61,433 nt of DNA from Planotetraspora thailandica (lineage in GTDB: Bacteria > Actinomycetota > Actinomycetes > Streptosporangiales > Streptosporangiaceae). Where the stretch lies: NCBI RefSeq assembly GCF_016863335.1, contig NZ_BOOR01000059.1, positions 1 to 61,433 on the forward strand, read 5' to 3'. Positions 54,196 to 61,433 of the stretch are shown piece by piece; position 1 is the stretch's first letter, and every line of letters begins with the position of its first letter. The translations under genes and the position numbers were made by a program. Under the pieces are notes generated by a model. It was not told where the DNA came from. It searched no databases and saw only the letters and a list, made by a program, of their open reading frames with translations.

Positions 54196-54663
54196 ATGAC
54201 GGAAGCGCTGATCCTGCCCGAAGACCCGTTCCACCGGAGGTTGCACCGCATCGCGCCCGGGGGGCTCACGTCGGAGACGGCCCAGACCTCGGGCATGCAT
54301 CGGCAGGCCGCCATCAGCGGCGCCAGCGTGCACTCGTCGCGACTGTGGATGGGACAGACCACGGTGGCGCCCGCGACGGTCTCGGCCGACCACCATCACG
54401 GAGCGTCCGAGACCGCGATCTACGTCGTCAGCGGGTCGCCGTCGTTCGTCTTCCTCGACGTCGAGGGTGACGAGCCGCGGGAGACCAGGATCGACGCCCG
54501 GCCCGGCGACTTCATCTACGTGCCGCCGTTCGTGCCCCACCGGGAGGAGAACCCCGACCCGGACGAGGAGGCGGTCGTGGTGATCGCACGCAGCACCCAG
54601 GAGGCCATCGTGGTCAACCTGCCCGCCCTGCGGTGGGAGGGCCCGGACGCCCGGGGGCGCTGA
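54196..54663 (+). CDS. Cupin-domain protein
   Basis: The 155-residue single-domain cupin has metal motif HHHGASETAIYVVSG near residue 57 and the second motif PGDFIYVPPFVPHREENP near 100. It is probably a small metal-dependent isomerase, dioxygenase or sensor of unknown substrate. GAGGAGGAGATCG precedes the ATG. It is divergent from the GntR/HutC regulator and may belong to its regulon. Confidence 0.82.
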   Translation: MTEALILPEDPFHRRLHRIAPGGLTSETAQTSGMHRQAAISGASVHSSRLWMGQTTVAPATVSADHHHGASETAIYVVSGSPSFVFLDVEGDEPRETRIDARPGDFIYVPPFVPHREENPDPDEEAVVVIARSTQEAIVVNLPALRWEGPDARGR

Positions 54664-54685
54664 GCGGGGTGTGTAGCCTGACGCG

Positions 54686-55309
54686 GTGGCCGCCCCCTAC
54701 CTGACGATCAAGAGCGTGACCGAGCACGAGGTCGAGGTCCGCCGTTCACGCTTCATCTGCGCCCTCGCGCCGGCGGGCACGGAGGAGGAGGCGCGGGACT
54801 TCATCGCCGGGCGCAGGCGCCTGTACGCCGACGCCACGCACAACTGCACCGCCTACATCATCGGCACACAGGTGCGGAAGGCCGACGACGACGGCGAACC
54901 GGGCGGTACGGCAGGCACCCCGATGCTGGAGATGCTCGGCCGGCGGGGCTTCGCCGACGTCGTCGCCGTGGTCACCCGCTATTTCGGCGGCGTGCTGCTC
55001 GGCGCCGGAGGGCTCGCCCGGGCCTACGGCGGGGCCGTGGGGGAGACGCTCGATCGCGCCGGCACGGTGGAGATGGCCCCGGCGACGGTCGGTGTCGTGA
55101 CCATCGGGCACGCCCTCGCCGGCCGGTTGGAGAACGACCTGAGGGCCTCGCCGTACGAGCTGCGGGGGGTCGCCTACGGCGCGGACGTCGCCTTCGAGGT
55201 GGCGGTCCCTCAGGAGGGGACGGCCGGTTTCGAGGAGTGGCTGGCGACCGTCACCGCAGGACGTGCTGACGTGAGTTTCGGAGGACTGGTCTACCTGGCC
55301 CGCGGGTAG
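54686..55309 (+). CDS. YigZ/IMPACT family protein
   Basis: The 207-residue protein of the UPF0029/IMPACT family has the motif TRYFGGVLLGAGGLARAYGGAV near residue 95 and DADDDGEPGGTAGTPMLEML-type KADDDGEPGGTAGTP near 67. The C-terminal half is the EF-G-like fold DUF1949. E. coli YigZ is of unknown function; eukaryotic IMPACT inhibits GCN2. The start is GTG. It is convergent with menF, 8 bp apart. Confidence 0.92.
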   Translation: MAAPYLTIKSVTEHEVEVRRSRFICALAPAGTEEEARDFIAGRRRLYADATHNCTAYIIGTQVRKADDDGEPGGTAGTPMLEMLGRRGFADVVAVVTRYFGGVLLGAGGLARAYGGAVGETLDRAGTVEMAPATVGVVTIGHALAGRLENDLRASPYELRGVAYGADVAFEVAVPQEGTAGFEEWLATVTAGRADVSFGGLVYLARG

Positions 55310-55317
55310 GCCGGGCG

Positions 55318-56541
55318 TCAGCCTTCCAGCGCGTATTGCATGACGCGGAACTTGGCCTGTGCCTCGGCGAGTTCGGCGACGGGGTCCGAGCCGCCCATGA
55401 TGCCGCAGCCCGCGAACAGGCGTGCGTGGTCGCCGGAGACCTCGGCGCAGCGCAGCGCGATGCCCCACTCGCCGTCCCCGCGCGAGTCGATCCAGCCGAC
55501 GGGGCCGGCGTAGCGGCCGCGGTCCATGCCCTCCAGCTCGCCGATCACGCCGAGCGCCTTCGCCGTGGGCGTGCCGCCGACGGCCGCCGTGGGGTGCATG
55601 GCCGCCACCACGTCGAGCACCGACGCGCCGTCGGACAGGCGGCCGGTGACCCGGCTGGCGAGGTGCTGCACGTTGGGTAGCATGAGCAGCTCGGGCTCGT
55701 CGGGAACGTGCATCTCCGCGCACAGGGGAGCGAGGGCCTCCTTGACCGACACGACGGCGCAGACGTGCTCGTAGCGGTCCTTCTCGGAGGCCATCAGCGC
55801 GGCGCCTCGGGCGGCGTCGTCGGCCGGGTTCGATTCACGGGCGACGGTGCCGGCCAGGACGAGCGACTCGATGGACTGGCCGGTGTGCCGCACGAGCAGC
55901 TCGGGGGTCGCGCCGACGAGGCCGTCGACGGAGAACGTGTAGCACTCGGGGTAGCGGGTGGCCAGCCGCGACAGCAGGACCCGGGTGTCGATCTCCCGGT
56001 CGGCGACTGCCATCAGGTCACGGGCCAGCACGACCTTGTCCAGGTCGCCGCCCCTGATCCTCCGTACGGCTTTCGCGACCCGGTCCTGCCATTGGAGGGC
56101 GGTCAGGGTGCCGTCTTCGTAGCGGATGCCGAGGGGCGCGGCTAAGGGCGCGACCGTGTCGGAGGAGGGCTCGCCGACGGTGGTCAGCCACGCCTTCCCG
56201 CCGGACCGGGCGAGCACGACCTGCGGCACCACCAGCGTGGACCCCGTGGAGCTCGCGTCGAAGGCGAACGAGCCGAACGCCACCGGGCCCGAGCCCGGCA
56301 TGCCGACCTCGTCGTCGATCCGGGCGTCGCCGAAGACCGACGACAGCCACTCGCGCGCCCACTGGAAGCGGCCGGGGCCCGGCGGGACGCTCGTGCGGGC
56401 GGCGACCCCCCATCCCACCAGTCCTTCACCGTGTCTGACCCAGACGTACGGCCCGGCGCCGGGTAGACGCGCGAGCAGATCGGCCGGGTCGCTCACCGCG
56501 ACGGTGCGAACTGTGAGGGGGCGGATCAGGGCGACACTCAT
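55318..56541 (-). CDS. menF: Isochorismate synthase
   Basis: The 407-residue chorismate-utilising enzyme makes isochorismate for menaquinone. The C-terminal domain has KVVLARDLM near 170, GATPELLVRH near 215, LAGTVARESNPADD near 235, LPNVQHLASRVTGRL near 300, HPTAAVGGTPTAKAL near 320 and AGCGIMGGSDPVAELAE near 385. The presence of menB, menD and menE near by supports menF rather than a siderophore dhbC-type role. The ATG at 56541 (MSVALIRPL) is preferred over a GTG three codons upstream. Confidence 0.9.
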   Translation of the reverse strand: MSVALIRPLTVRTVAVSDPADLLARLPGAGPYVWVRHGEGLVGWGVAARTSVPPGPGRFQWAREWLSSVFGDARIDDEVGMPGSGPVAFGSFAFDASSTGSTLVVPQVVLARSGGKAWLTTVGEPSSDTVAPLAAPLGIRYEDGTLTALQWQDRVAKAVRRIRGGDLDKVVLARDLMAVADREIDTRVLLSRLATRYPECYTFSVDGLVGATPELLVRHTGQSIESLVLAGTVARESNPADDAARGAALMASEKDRYEHVCAVVSVKEALAPLCAEMHVPDEPELLMLPNVQHLASRVTGRLSDGASVLDVVAAMHPTAAVGGTPTAKALGVIGELEGMDRGRYAGPVGWIDSRGDGEWGIALRCAEVSGDHARLFAGCGIMGGSDPVAELAEAQAKFRVMQYALEG

Positions 56542-56706
56542 TTGCCTCACTTTACGCAGGAACTGAACACGTTCGACACCGACCCCCGCATGCCGGGCGC
56601 CTCGCGTAAAGCGAGGACAGGGACTTGGTCACGGTAGTCGCGACTGCCCTGGTGGCCTCGGGCCGAACCTCCGCGTGATCCCTAGCTTTGGGTCCCGGAG
56701 GTGCCC

Positions 56707-57531
56707 ATGATCAAAAAAATCGCGCCTGTCCTTGTCGCGGCGGCCGTCGTCGCGGGAACAGGGACGGCCCACGCGCAGACCCGGCAGACGCCCAGGGTAA
56801 TGGCCGCGCTCGGCGACTCGATAAGCGCCGGATTCAACGCGTGCGGCTGGTACGTCTCGTGCACGTCGCGGTCGTGGTCGGCAGGGGACGACTCGAGCGT
56901 CGGCAGCCACTACCTGAGGCTGCTCGGCATGAGCCCGGGGATGAGGGGCCACAATCTGAACTTCGCGGTTCCGGGGGCGGACAGCGCCGACCTGGCCGGC
57001 CAGGCTCGCCGGGCGGTCGCCGCGGGAGCCGGATACGTGACGATCCTGATCGGCGCGCAGGACGCCTGCACGGACTCGGAGGCGGCCATGACCCCGGTGG
57101 GCGCGTTCCGCAAGGGGGTCGAAGACGCGCTCGCGGTGTTGCGCCCGTCGGGGGCGAAGGTGTTCGTCGCCAGCATCCCCGACCTGAGGCGCCTGTGGCT
57201 GGTCGGCAAGGACAACGGCTGGGCCCGCTCGTTCTGGGCGCTGGGCCGCGTCTGCCCGTCGATGCTGGCGGAGCCGTCGTCGCTCGCCAAGAAGGACGAG
57301 GCCCGCCGGGAGCGGGTGCGCGCCCGGGTGATCGCCTACAACGACCAGCTCCGCCAGGCGTGCGCCCTGTACGGCCCGGCCTGCAGGTACGACGGGGGAG
57401 CGGTGTTCTCCTACCCCTTCACGCTGCGGCACGTGAGCGGGTGGGACTACTTCCATCCCAACGCCGAGGGTCAGCGGGCGTTGGCGCAGGTGACGTTCGA
57501 CGCGGGATTCCTGTCCATGACGCAGCCCTGA
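56707..57531 (+). CDS. Secreted SGNH/GDSL hydrolase
   Basis: The 274-residue exported esterase/lipase has a signal peptide (MIKKIAPVLVAAAVVAGTGTAHAQ, cut about residue 24). The SGNH blocks are ALGDSISAGFNACGW (Ser) near 36, FAVPGADSADL (Gly) near 80, LIGAQDACTD (replacing the usual GxND Asn block) near 110 and the DYFHPN Asp-His block near 245. GGAGGTGCCC precedes the ATG. The altered block III (GAQD in place of GxND) may affect the oxyanion hole. It could cleave lipids or cell-wall acetyl groups. Confidence 0.85.
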   Translation: MIKKIAPVLVAAAVVAGTGTAHAQTRQTPRVMAALGDSISAGFNACGWYVSCTSRSWSAGDDSSVGSHYLRLLGMSPGMRGHNLNFAVPGADSADLAGQARRAVAAGAGYVTILIGAQDACTDSEAAMTPVGAFRKGVEDALAVLRPSGAKVFVASIPDLRRLWLVGKDNGWARSFWALGRVCPSMLAEPSSLAKKDEARRERVRARVIAYNDQLRQACALYGPACRYDGGAVFSYPFTLRHVSGWDYFHPNAEGQRALAQVTFDAGFLSMTQP

Positions 57532-57565
57532 ATGTGATCGAACCGGGCGGGATCCACACGATCGC

Positions 57566-57594
57566 CTGACGGGCGAAGGTGTAACCACTAATAT
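57566..57594 (+). promoter_or_regulatory. Promoter of the VOC gene, leaderless
   Basis: CTGACG (57566-57571) and TAATAT (57589-57594) are 17 bp apart. The start ATG at 57602 lies 8 bp beyond the -10, where transcription should begin, so the mRNA is probably leaderless. GTAACC (57581-57586) and GGTTAC (57596-57601) form a perfect 6-bp inverted repeat around the -10, a possible operator. Confidence 0.6.
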
Positions 57595-57601
57595 CGGTTA
57601 C

Positions 57602-58045
57602 ATGATCCTTGAGTGGAAGCTCGTCGTCGACTGCGCAGACCCCCACAAGCTGGCCGCGTTCTGGGCCGAGGCGCTGGGATACGAGGTCGAGGACAACACC
57701 GCCATCATCGAGCGGCTGCTCGGCCTCGGCGTCGTCAGCCCCGGCGACCTGACGGCGGACGGCAAGGCGTGGAAGGGCCTGCGGGCCGTACGGCATCCCG
57801 GCGACCCGGTCGACCCGGCCAGCGGCACGGGCCTGGGGCGCAGGATCCTCTTCCAGGCCGTGCCCGAGCCGAAGTCGGGCAAGAACCGGCTGCACGTCGA
57901 CCTGCACGCCGGTCCGGAACGCCGGGACGCCGAGGTCGACCGGCTCAAGGCGCTCGGCGCGACCGTGTTGTGGACGGTTCAGGAGCCGGGGTCGCACCAT
58001 GTGACCATGGCCGACCCCGAAGGCAACGAGTTCGACGTGCAGTAG
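57602..58045 (+). CDS. VOC-family (glyoxalase-like) protein
   Basis: The 147-residue protein of the glyoxalase/bleomycin-resistance fold begins MILEWKLVVDCADPHKLAAFWAEALGYEVE and continues with LHVDLHAGPERRDAEVDRLKALGATVLW and SHHVTMADPEGNEFDVQ. The His/Glu metal ligands of this fold are partly recognised. Typical roles are dioxygenase, isomerase or antibiotic binding; none can be assigned. It starts directly at the inferred transcription start and ends 6 bp from the response-regulator stop. Confidence 0.85.
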   Translation: MILEWKLVVDCADPHKLAAFWAEALGYEVEDNTAIIERLLGLGVVSPGDLTADGKAWKGLRAVRHPGDPVDPASGTGLGRRILFQAVPEPKSGKNRLHVDLHAGPERRDAEVDRLKALGATVLWTVQEPGSHHVTMADPEGNEFDVQ

Positions 58046-58051
58046 GGCGGG

Positions 58052-58657
58052 TCAGAGCCAGCCGTTGTGGCGGGCCGCGCGGGCGGCCTCGATGCGGTTG
58101 CGGGTGCCGGTCTTGCCGATCGCGGAGGACAGGTAGTTGCGCACGGTGCTCTCCGACAGGTGGAGGCGCACCGCGATGTCGGCGATCGTGGAGCCGTCGG
58201 CCGCGGCGGCCAGGACGTCCCGTTCGCGGTCGGTGAGCGGGCTCGGGCCGGTGCTGAGCGCGGCGGCGGCGAGCGCCGGGTCGATGACCCGCTCTCCGTT
58301 GAGCACTCGGCGGATCGCGGTCGCCAACTCCTCGACGGGACCATCCTTTACGAGGAAGCCGTAGGCGCCCGCCTCCATCGCGCGTCGCAGATAGCCGGGC
58401 CTGCCGAACGTCGTGAGGATCACCACCCGGCAGGCCGGGACGCGATCGCGCAGGTCGGCCGCCGCGTCGAGCCCGCTCCGGCCGGGCATCTCGATGTCCA
58501 GCAGGGCCACGTCCGGCCGCGTCTCCACGGCCGCGGCGACGACGTCGTCGCCGGACGCCACCTGGGCGACGATCTCGATGTCGTCCTCCAGGCCGAGCAG
58601 GAGGGCCAGGGCGCCGCGCATCATGCCCTGGTCCTCCGCCAGGAGTACCTTGATCAC
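58052..58657 (-). CDS. NarL-type response regulator
   Basis: The 201-residue regulator has a receiver domain (LLAEDQGMMRGALA, Asp in VALLDIEMPGRSG near residue 54, LTTF, FLVKDG) and LuxR-type HTH (LTDRERDVLAAAADGSTIADIAVRLHLSESTVRNYLSSA near 140-180). Its GTG start overlaps the stop of the kinase gene by 4 bp. It belongs to a four-gene operon with an ABC exporter and probably controls that exporter. Confidence 0.92.
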   Translation of the reverse strand: MIKVLLAEDQGMMRGALALLLGLEDDIEIVAQVASGDDVVAAAVETRPDVALLDIEMPGRSGLDAAADLRDRVPACRVVILTTFGRPGYLRRAMEAGAYGFLVKDGPVEELATAIRRVLNGERVIDPALAAAALSTGPSPLTDRERDVLAAAADGSTIADIAVRLHLSESTVRNYLSSAIGKTGTRNRIEAARAARHNGWL

Positions 58658-59805
58658 GCGTTGTCTCCTTGCTCCGGCAACGTCACGCGGAGCAGGAAGC
58701 CCCCGGCGTCCCGCGGTCCCGCCTCCAGGGTGCCGCCTGCCGCTGTCACCCGCTCGCGCAGGCCGACCAGGCCGTTGCCCGTCCCGCCGGGCCCTGCCTG
58801 TGCGCCGCCGTCGTCGCGGATCTCCAGCACCGCCCCGGGAGGCTCGCTGAGGCGGATCTCACACGAGCGGGCGCCGCTGTGGCGGATGACGTTGGTCACG
58901 CCCTCGCGCACGGCCCACCCGAGGAGGGCGTCGGTCTCCGGCGTGAGCCGCAGGATCGGGGTGCGGACCGTGACGTCGATGCCGGCGTCGGCGAGCACGG
59001 TGCGGGCCGACTCCAGTTCGGCGGACAACCCTCGGCCGCGGTAGCCGGTGACGGCCGCGCGGACCTCGGTGAGCGCCTCCCGGCCGATCTGCTCGATGTC
59101 CTCCGCCTGCCGCGTCGCCGTCGCGGGGTCCTTCGGGATCAGGCGTCGTACGGCCTCCGCCTTCACCACCATGACCGACAACGTGTGGCCGAGAAGGTCG
59201 TGGAGGTCGCGGGAGAAGCGCAGCCTCTCTTCCGCGACCGCCGAGCTGGCGAGCTCCTCGCGGGTGCGCTGGAGCTCGTGGATGGCCTCCCACAGGCGGA
59301 TCATGATCGCCGGAATGATGCCCGCGGTGAACGTGCCCCAGGCGATCAGCACGGCGAAGCCGATGGAGGCTCCGACGGCGAGCTGAAGGGCGAACCCGGT
59401 GACGCACAGGACCATCAGCAGCGGCGGCAGCTCTCGTCCGCGGAGGGTCACCCCGATCGCGATCGAGAGCATGACCAGCAGGTAGAACCAGTCCTTCTGG
59501 AAGAACGCGGCGCAGGCGACGGTGAGCGCGGCGAGCAGGGGCAGCGCCCGCCAGGTCGCCCGGTGCCGGTCGGAGAAGGCGAGGCGGATCGTCACGATGT
59601 AGAGCGCCGCGCAGGCGGCCGCCGCGGGCCACGCCAGCCAGAGGGGATGGGACTGCCCGCTGACGATGTCCCACACGCTTCCGCCGGCGAGGGTGACCCA
59701 GATGTACATGCCCTTGGCGTCCGGCCCCCGCTCGTTCTCGCTGAGCGGGTTCAGCCACTCGGGTCCGCCGGGCTTCGACTGCTTCATCGGCTGCGATCGT
59801 TTCAT
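58654..59805 (-). CDS. DesK/NarX-type sensor histidine kinase
   Basis: The 383-residue kinase has about five N-terminal helices (SVWDIVSGQ, ACAALYIVTIRLAF, LLAALTVACAAFF, LLVMLSIAIGVTL). The HisKA_3 block is FSRDLHDLLGHTLSVMVVKAEAVRRL near residue 200 and the HATPase block VREGVTNVIRHSGARSCEIRL near 315. Its ATG lies 6 bp after the permease stop, and its stop overlaps the regulator start. It is likely to sense the exported compound or envelope stress. Confidence 0.9.
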   Translation of the reverse strand: MKRSQPMKQSKPGGPEWLNPLSENERGPDAKGMYIWVTLAGGSVWDIVSGQSHPLWLAWPAAAACAALYIVTIRLAFSDRHRATWRALPLLAALTVACAAFFQKDWFYLLVMLSIAIGVTLRGRELPPLLMVLCVTGFALQLAVGASIGFAVLIAWGTFTAGIIPAIMIRLWEAIHELQRTREELASSAVAEERLRFSRDLHDLLGHTLSVMVVKAEAVRRLIPKDPATATRQAEDIEQIGREALTEVRAAVTGYRGRGLSAELESARTVLADAGIDVTVRTPILRLTPETDALLGWAVREGVTNVIRHSGARSCEIRLSEPPGAVLEIRDDGGAQAGPGGTGNGLVGLRERVTAAGGTLEAGPRDAGGFLLRVTLPEQGDNA

Positions 59806-59810
59806 ATCGG

Positions 59811-60536
59811 TCAGGCGGTCCGCCCGGCGCGGCGGAAGCCGTACAGGGCGTAGAGACCGAACACCACCAGCCACCCGCACAGGATCGCGACGGCACGCGG
59901 TCCCGGCGCATGACCGAAGGCGACGTTCCAGGACAGCGAGGCGTAGCTGTTGGACGGGGTCCACTCGGCGATCGCGCGCAACCAGCCGGGGAATCCGTCG
60001 GTCGGCACCCAGAGCCCGCCGACGATGGACAGGCCGAGGAGCGCCGCGATGTTGGCCATGGCGGCGGTCTGCCCGGAGAGGCTGTAGCCGTTGCCCAGCC
60101 CGAGCAGCGAGAAGGGGATCGTGCCGACCCACAGCAGCCCCACGATGGCCAGCCACTGGCCCGGGCTCAGCGAGACGTGGTTCACCAGCACCCCGGTGAG
60201 CAGGACGGCGGCGATGCTGGGCACGACCCCGAGCGCACCGGTGACGACCTTGCCGGCCACTACCTGGGCCGGGGTCAGCGGCGTCAGGCGGAGTTGGCGC
60301 AGCCAGCCGGCGGCGCGGTCCTCGGCGATGCCGCTGCCGTTGTTGAACGCGCCGCCGAGTGCTCCGTACGCGGCCATGCTGACCATCGTGAGGATCGAGG
60401 CGTCCTGTCTGCCGCCCTGGATCGGGACGAGGTTGGAGAGCACGAGATACATGACGACGGGGGAGGCGATCCCGAAGATGACGTAGCCGCCGTCCCGGAT
60501 GATCCTGAGCAGTTCGAGGCGGATATAGCCCACCAT
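59811..60536 (-). CDS. ABC-2 transporter permease
   Basis: The 241-residue membrane protein begins MVGYIRLELLRIIRDGGYVIFG and has six helices. The motif SGIAEDRAAGWLRQLRLTPLTP near 80 and the GNGYSLSGQTAAMANIAALLGLSIVGGLWVP region are typical of drug- and lipid-export permeases. Its start overlaps the ATPase stop (TGATG-type overlap), so the proteins are coupled. It forms an ABC exporter with the ATPase. Confidence 0.88.
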   Translation of the reverse strand: MVGYIRLELLRIIRDGGYVIFGIASPVVMYLVLSNLVPIQGGRQDASILTMVSMAAYGALGGAFNNGSGIAEDRAAGWLRQLRLTPLTPAQVVAGKVVTGALGVVPSIAAVLLTGVLVNHVSLSPGQWLAIVGLLWVGTIPFSLLGLGNGYSLSGQTAAMANIAALLGLSIVGGLWVPTDGFPGWLRAIAEWTPSNSYASLSWNVAFGHAPGPRAVAILCGWLVVFGLYALYGFRRAGRTA

Positions 60537-61423
60537 CACACGGTCTCCTTGCTGGTGAGGGCGACGAAGGCGTCTTCGAGGCCGGCGGGGGCCACTTCGA
60601 GGTTCCGTACGGCTCCCGCCTCGGCGAGGGCCATCACGGTGGCGTCGGGGTCGGCGCTGCGCAGGTGCGCCCTGTCGCCCCTGACCTCCATCCGGCGTAC
60701 TCCGGGAAGGTCGCCGAGCCAACCGACCTCGGCCGGGGCCGTCACGCTCACCGTGGTGAGCGCCACGATCTTCTTGATCTCCGTGCTGGTGCCGTCTGCG
60801 ACCACCCGGCCCCTGTCGATCACGACGAAGCGGTCGGCCTGCTCGTCGGCCTCGCCGAGGTGGTGGGTGGAGAACAGGATGGTCTTGCCCCTGCCGGCCA
60901 GCGTGCGCATGCCGTTCCAGAACTCGCGCCGCGCCTCCACGTCGAGGGCGGCGGTCGGCTCGTCGAGGACGATCAGGCCGGGGTCGCCGATCAGGGCCAT
61001 GGCGAAGCGCACGCGCTGGGCCTGGCCGCCGGAGAGCTTGTCCACCCGCCGGTTCCGCAAGCCGGTCATCTGCGCCAGCGCCAGCACCTGGTCCAGGGGA
61101 AGGGGAGCGGGGTAGGTCCCGGCGAGGAAGGTGAGGAGCTCGCCGATCGTGACCCGGGGGATGAGCCCGCCCTCCTGGGGCATCGCTCCCGCGAGGCCCC
61201 GCCGTACGGCCTGGCCGGGATCGAGCCCGAACAGGGCGGCCTTTCCCGAGTCGGGAGGGATGAGCCCGAGCAGCATGCCGATCGTGGTCGACTTGCCCGC
61301 GCCGTTCGGGCCGAGGAGGGCCACGGTGCTGCCCCGGGGGATGGTCAGCGTGAGGCCGTCGACGGCGCGGACGGCCCCGAAGCTCTTGGTCACTGCGGTC
61401 AGTGACACGGCGTCTGTTTCCAT
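60536..61423 (-). CDS. ABC transporter ATP-binding protein
   Basis: The 295-residue ATPase has Walker A LLGPNGAGKSTTIGM near residue 38, signature LSGGQAQRVRFAMAL, Walker B LIVLDEPTAALDV and H-loop FSTHHLGEADEQADR. A C-terminal extension (230-295) resembles exporters of the DrrA/CcmA kind. It is the first gene of the exporter/two-component operon visible; the ATG is at 61423, close to the right edge, so its promoter lies outside the window or just beyond. Confidence 0.9.
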   Translation of the reverse strand: METDAVSLTAVTKSFGAVRAVDGLTLTIPRGSTVALLGPNGAGKSTTIGMLLGLIPPDSGKAALFGLDPGQAVRRGLAGAMPQEGGLIPRVTIGELLTFLAGTYPAPLPLDQVLALAQMTGLRNRRVDKLSGGQAQRVRFAMALIGDPGLIVLDEPTAALDVEARREFWNGMRTLAGRGKTILFSTHHLGEADEQADRFVVIDRGRVVADGTSTEIKKIVALTTVSVTAPAEVGWLGDLPGVRRMEVRGDRAHLRSADPDATVMALAEAGAVRNLEVAPAGLEDAFVALTSKETV

Positions 61424-61433
61424 GACGACCACG

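Noticed and set aside
56556-56575. GAAC-AC-GTTC resembling a LexA site ahead of menF
   Set aside because: The spacing of 2 bp differs from the actinobacterial SOS box spacing of 4 bp, and menF is not a usual SOS gene.

Overview
The window is about 61 kb of very GC-rich chromosomal DNA. Codon use is strongly biased to G/C in third position, there are many GTG starts, and gene content is that of a filamentous actinomycete. The mix of genes suggests a Streptosporangiaceae-like member of the Streptosporangiales: classical menaquinone genes, a fused trpE-G gene, wax-ester synthase/DGAT, the FHA-FtsR-nuclease-MerR-gcvP neighbourhood, a DUF5999 protein, FtsX-less ABC exporters and several NarL-type two-component pairs. 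This placement is an inference from content, not from a marker gene. I saw no insertion sequence, phage module, CRISPR array, tRNA or rRNA; this is ordinary core and near-core chromosome.

Layout. 1-7.5 kb: end of a secreted malectin/FN3 protein (cut by the left edge), small membrane and zinc-ribbon proteins, a Ppx/GppA phosphatase, a metallophosphoesterase, two small membrane proteins and a Tat-exported PHP (CehA/McbA) phosphoesterase fused to a beta-propeller. 7.5-17.6 kb: WS/DGAT acyltransferase, membrane Ser/Thr kinase, type II NADH dehydrogenase, ABC-2 exporter, DUF3311 plus a monocarboxylate-type sodium symporter, and a CocE-type esterase. 17.6-30.9 kb: a complete trp attenuator (leader peptide with tandem Trp codons, antiterminator, terminator) ahead of trpE-G, then an amidohydrolase, GNAT, ABC exporter, thyX, a MoaD-like protein, a BNR protein, flavohemoglobin, a glutamine-amidotransferase-like protein lacking its cysteine, and acyl-CoA enzymes.

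30.9-43 kb: methyltransferase, NarL-type two-component system, CDP-alcohol phosphatidyltransferase, a sugar nucleotidyltransferase fused to a degenerate phosphomannomutase domain, then the conserved block FHA (GarA/OdhI-like), FtsR, bifunctional nuclease, MerR, and gcvP under a tandem glycine riboswitch. 43-48.5 kb: small hypotheticals, two TetR regulators with readable operators, an alpha/beta hydrolase, DUF5999 and a principal-type sigma-70 factor. 48.6-56.5 kb: menE, menB, menD and menF, interleaved with DedA, a GntR/HutC regulator, a cupin and a YigZ protein; this gives the chorismate-to-naphthoate steps of classical menaquinone synthesis. 56.5-61.4 kb: SGNH hydrolase, VOC protein and a four-gene overlapping operon encoding an ABC exporter with its own histidine kinase and response regulator.

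The best-supported items for a second look are the trp attenuator, the tandem glycine riboswitch, the Cys-to-Ser amidotransferase, the NTase fused to a degenerate mutase, the zinc-ribbon GarA-like protein, four operator-like inverted repeats, a three-copy 18-bp intergenic motif whose last copy supplies a stop codon, and a strongly over-represented palindrome CCGTACGG (at least 20 copies by eye). I did not find a clear, wholly new multi-gene system.
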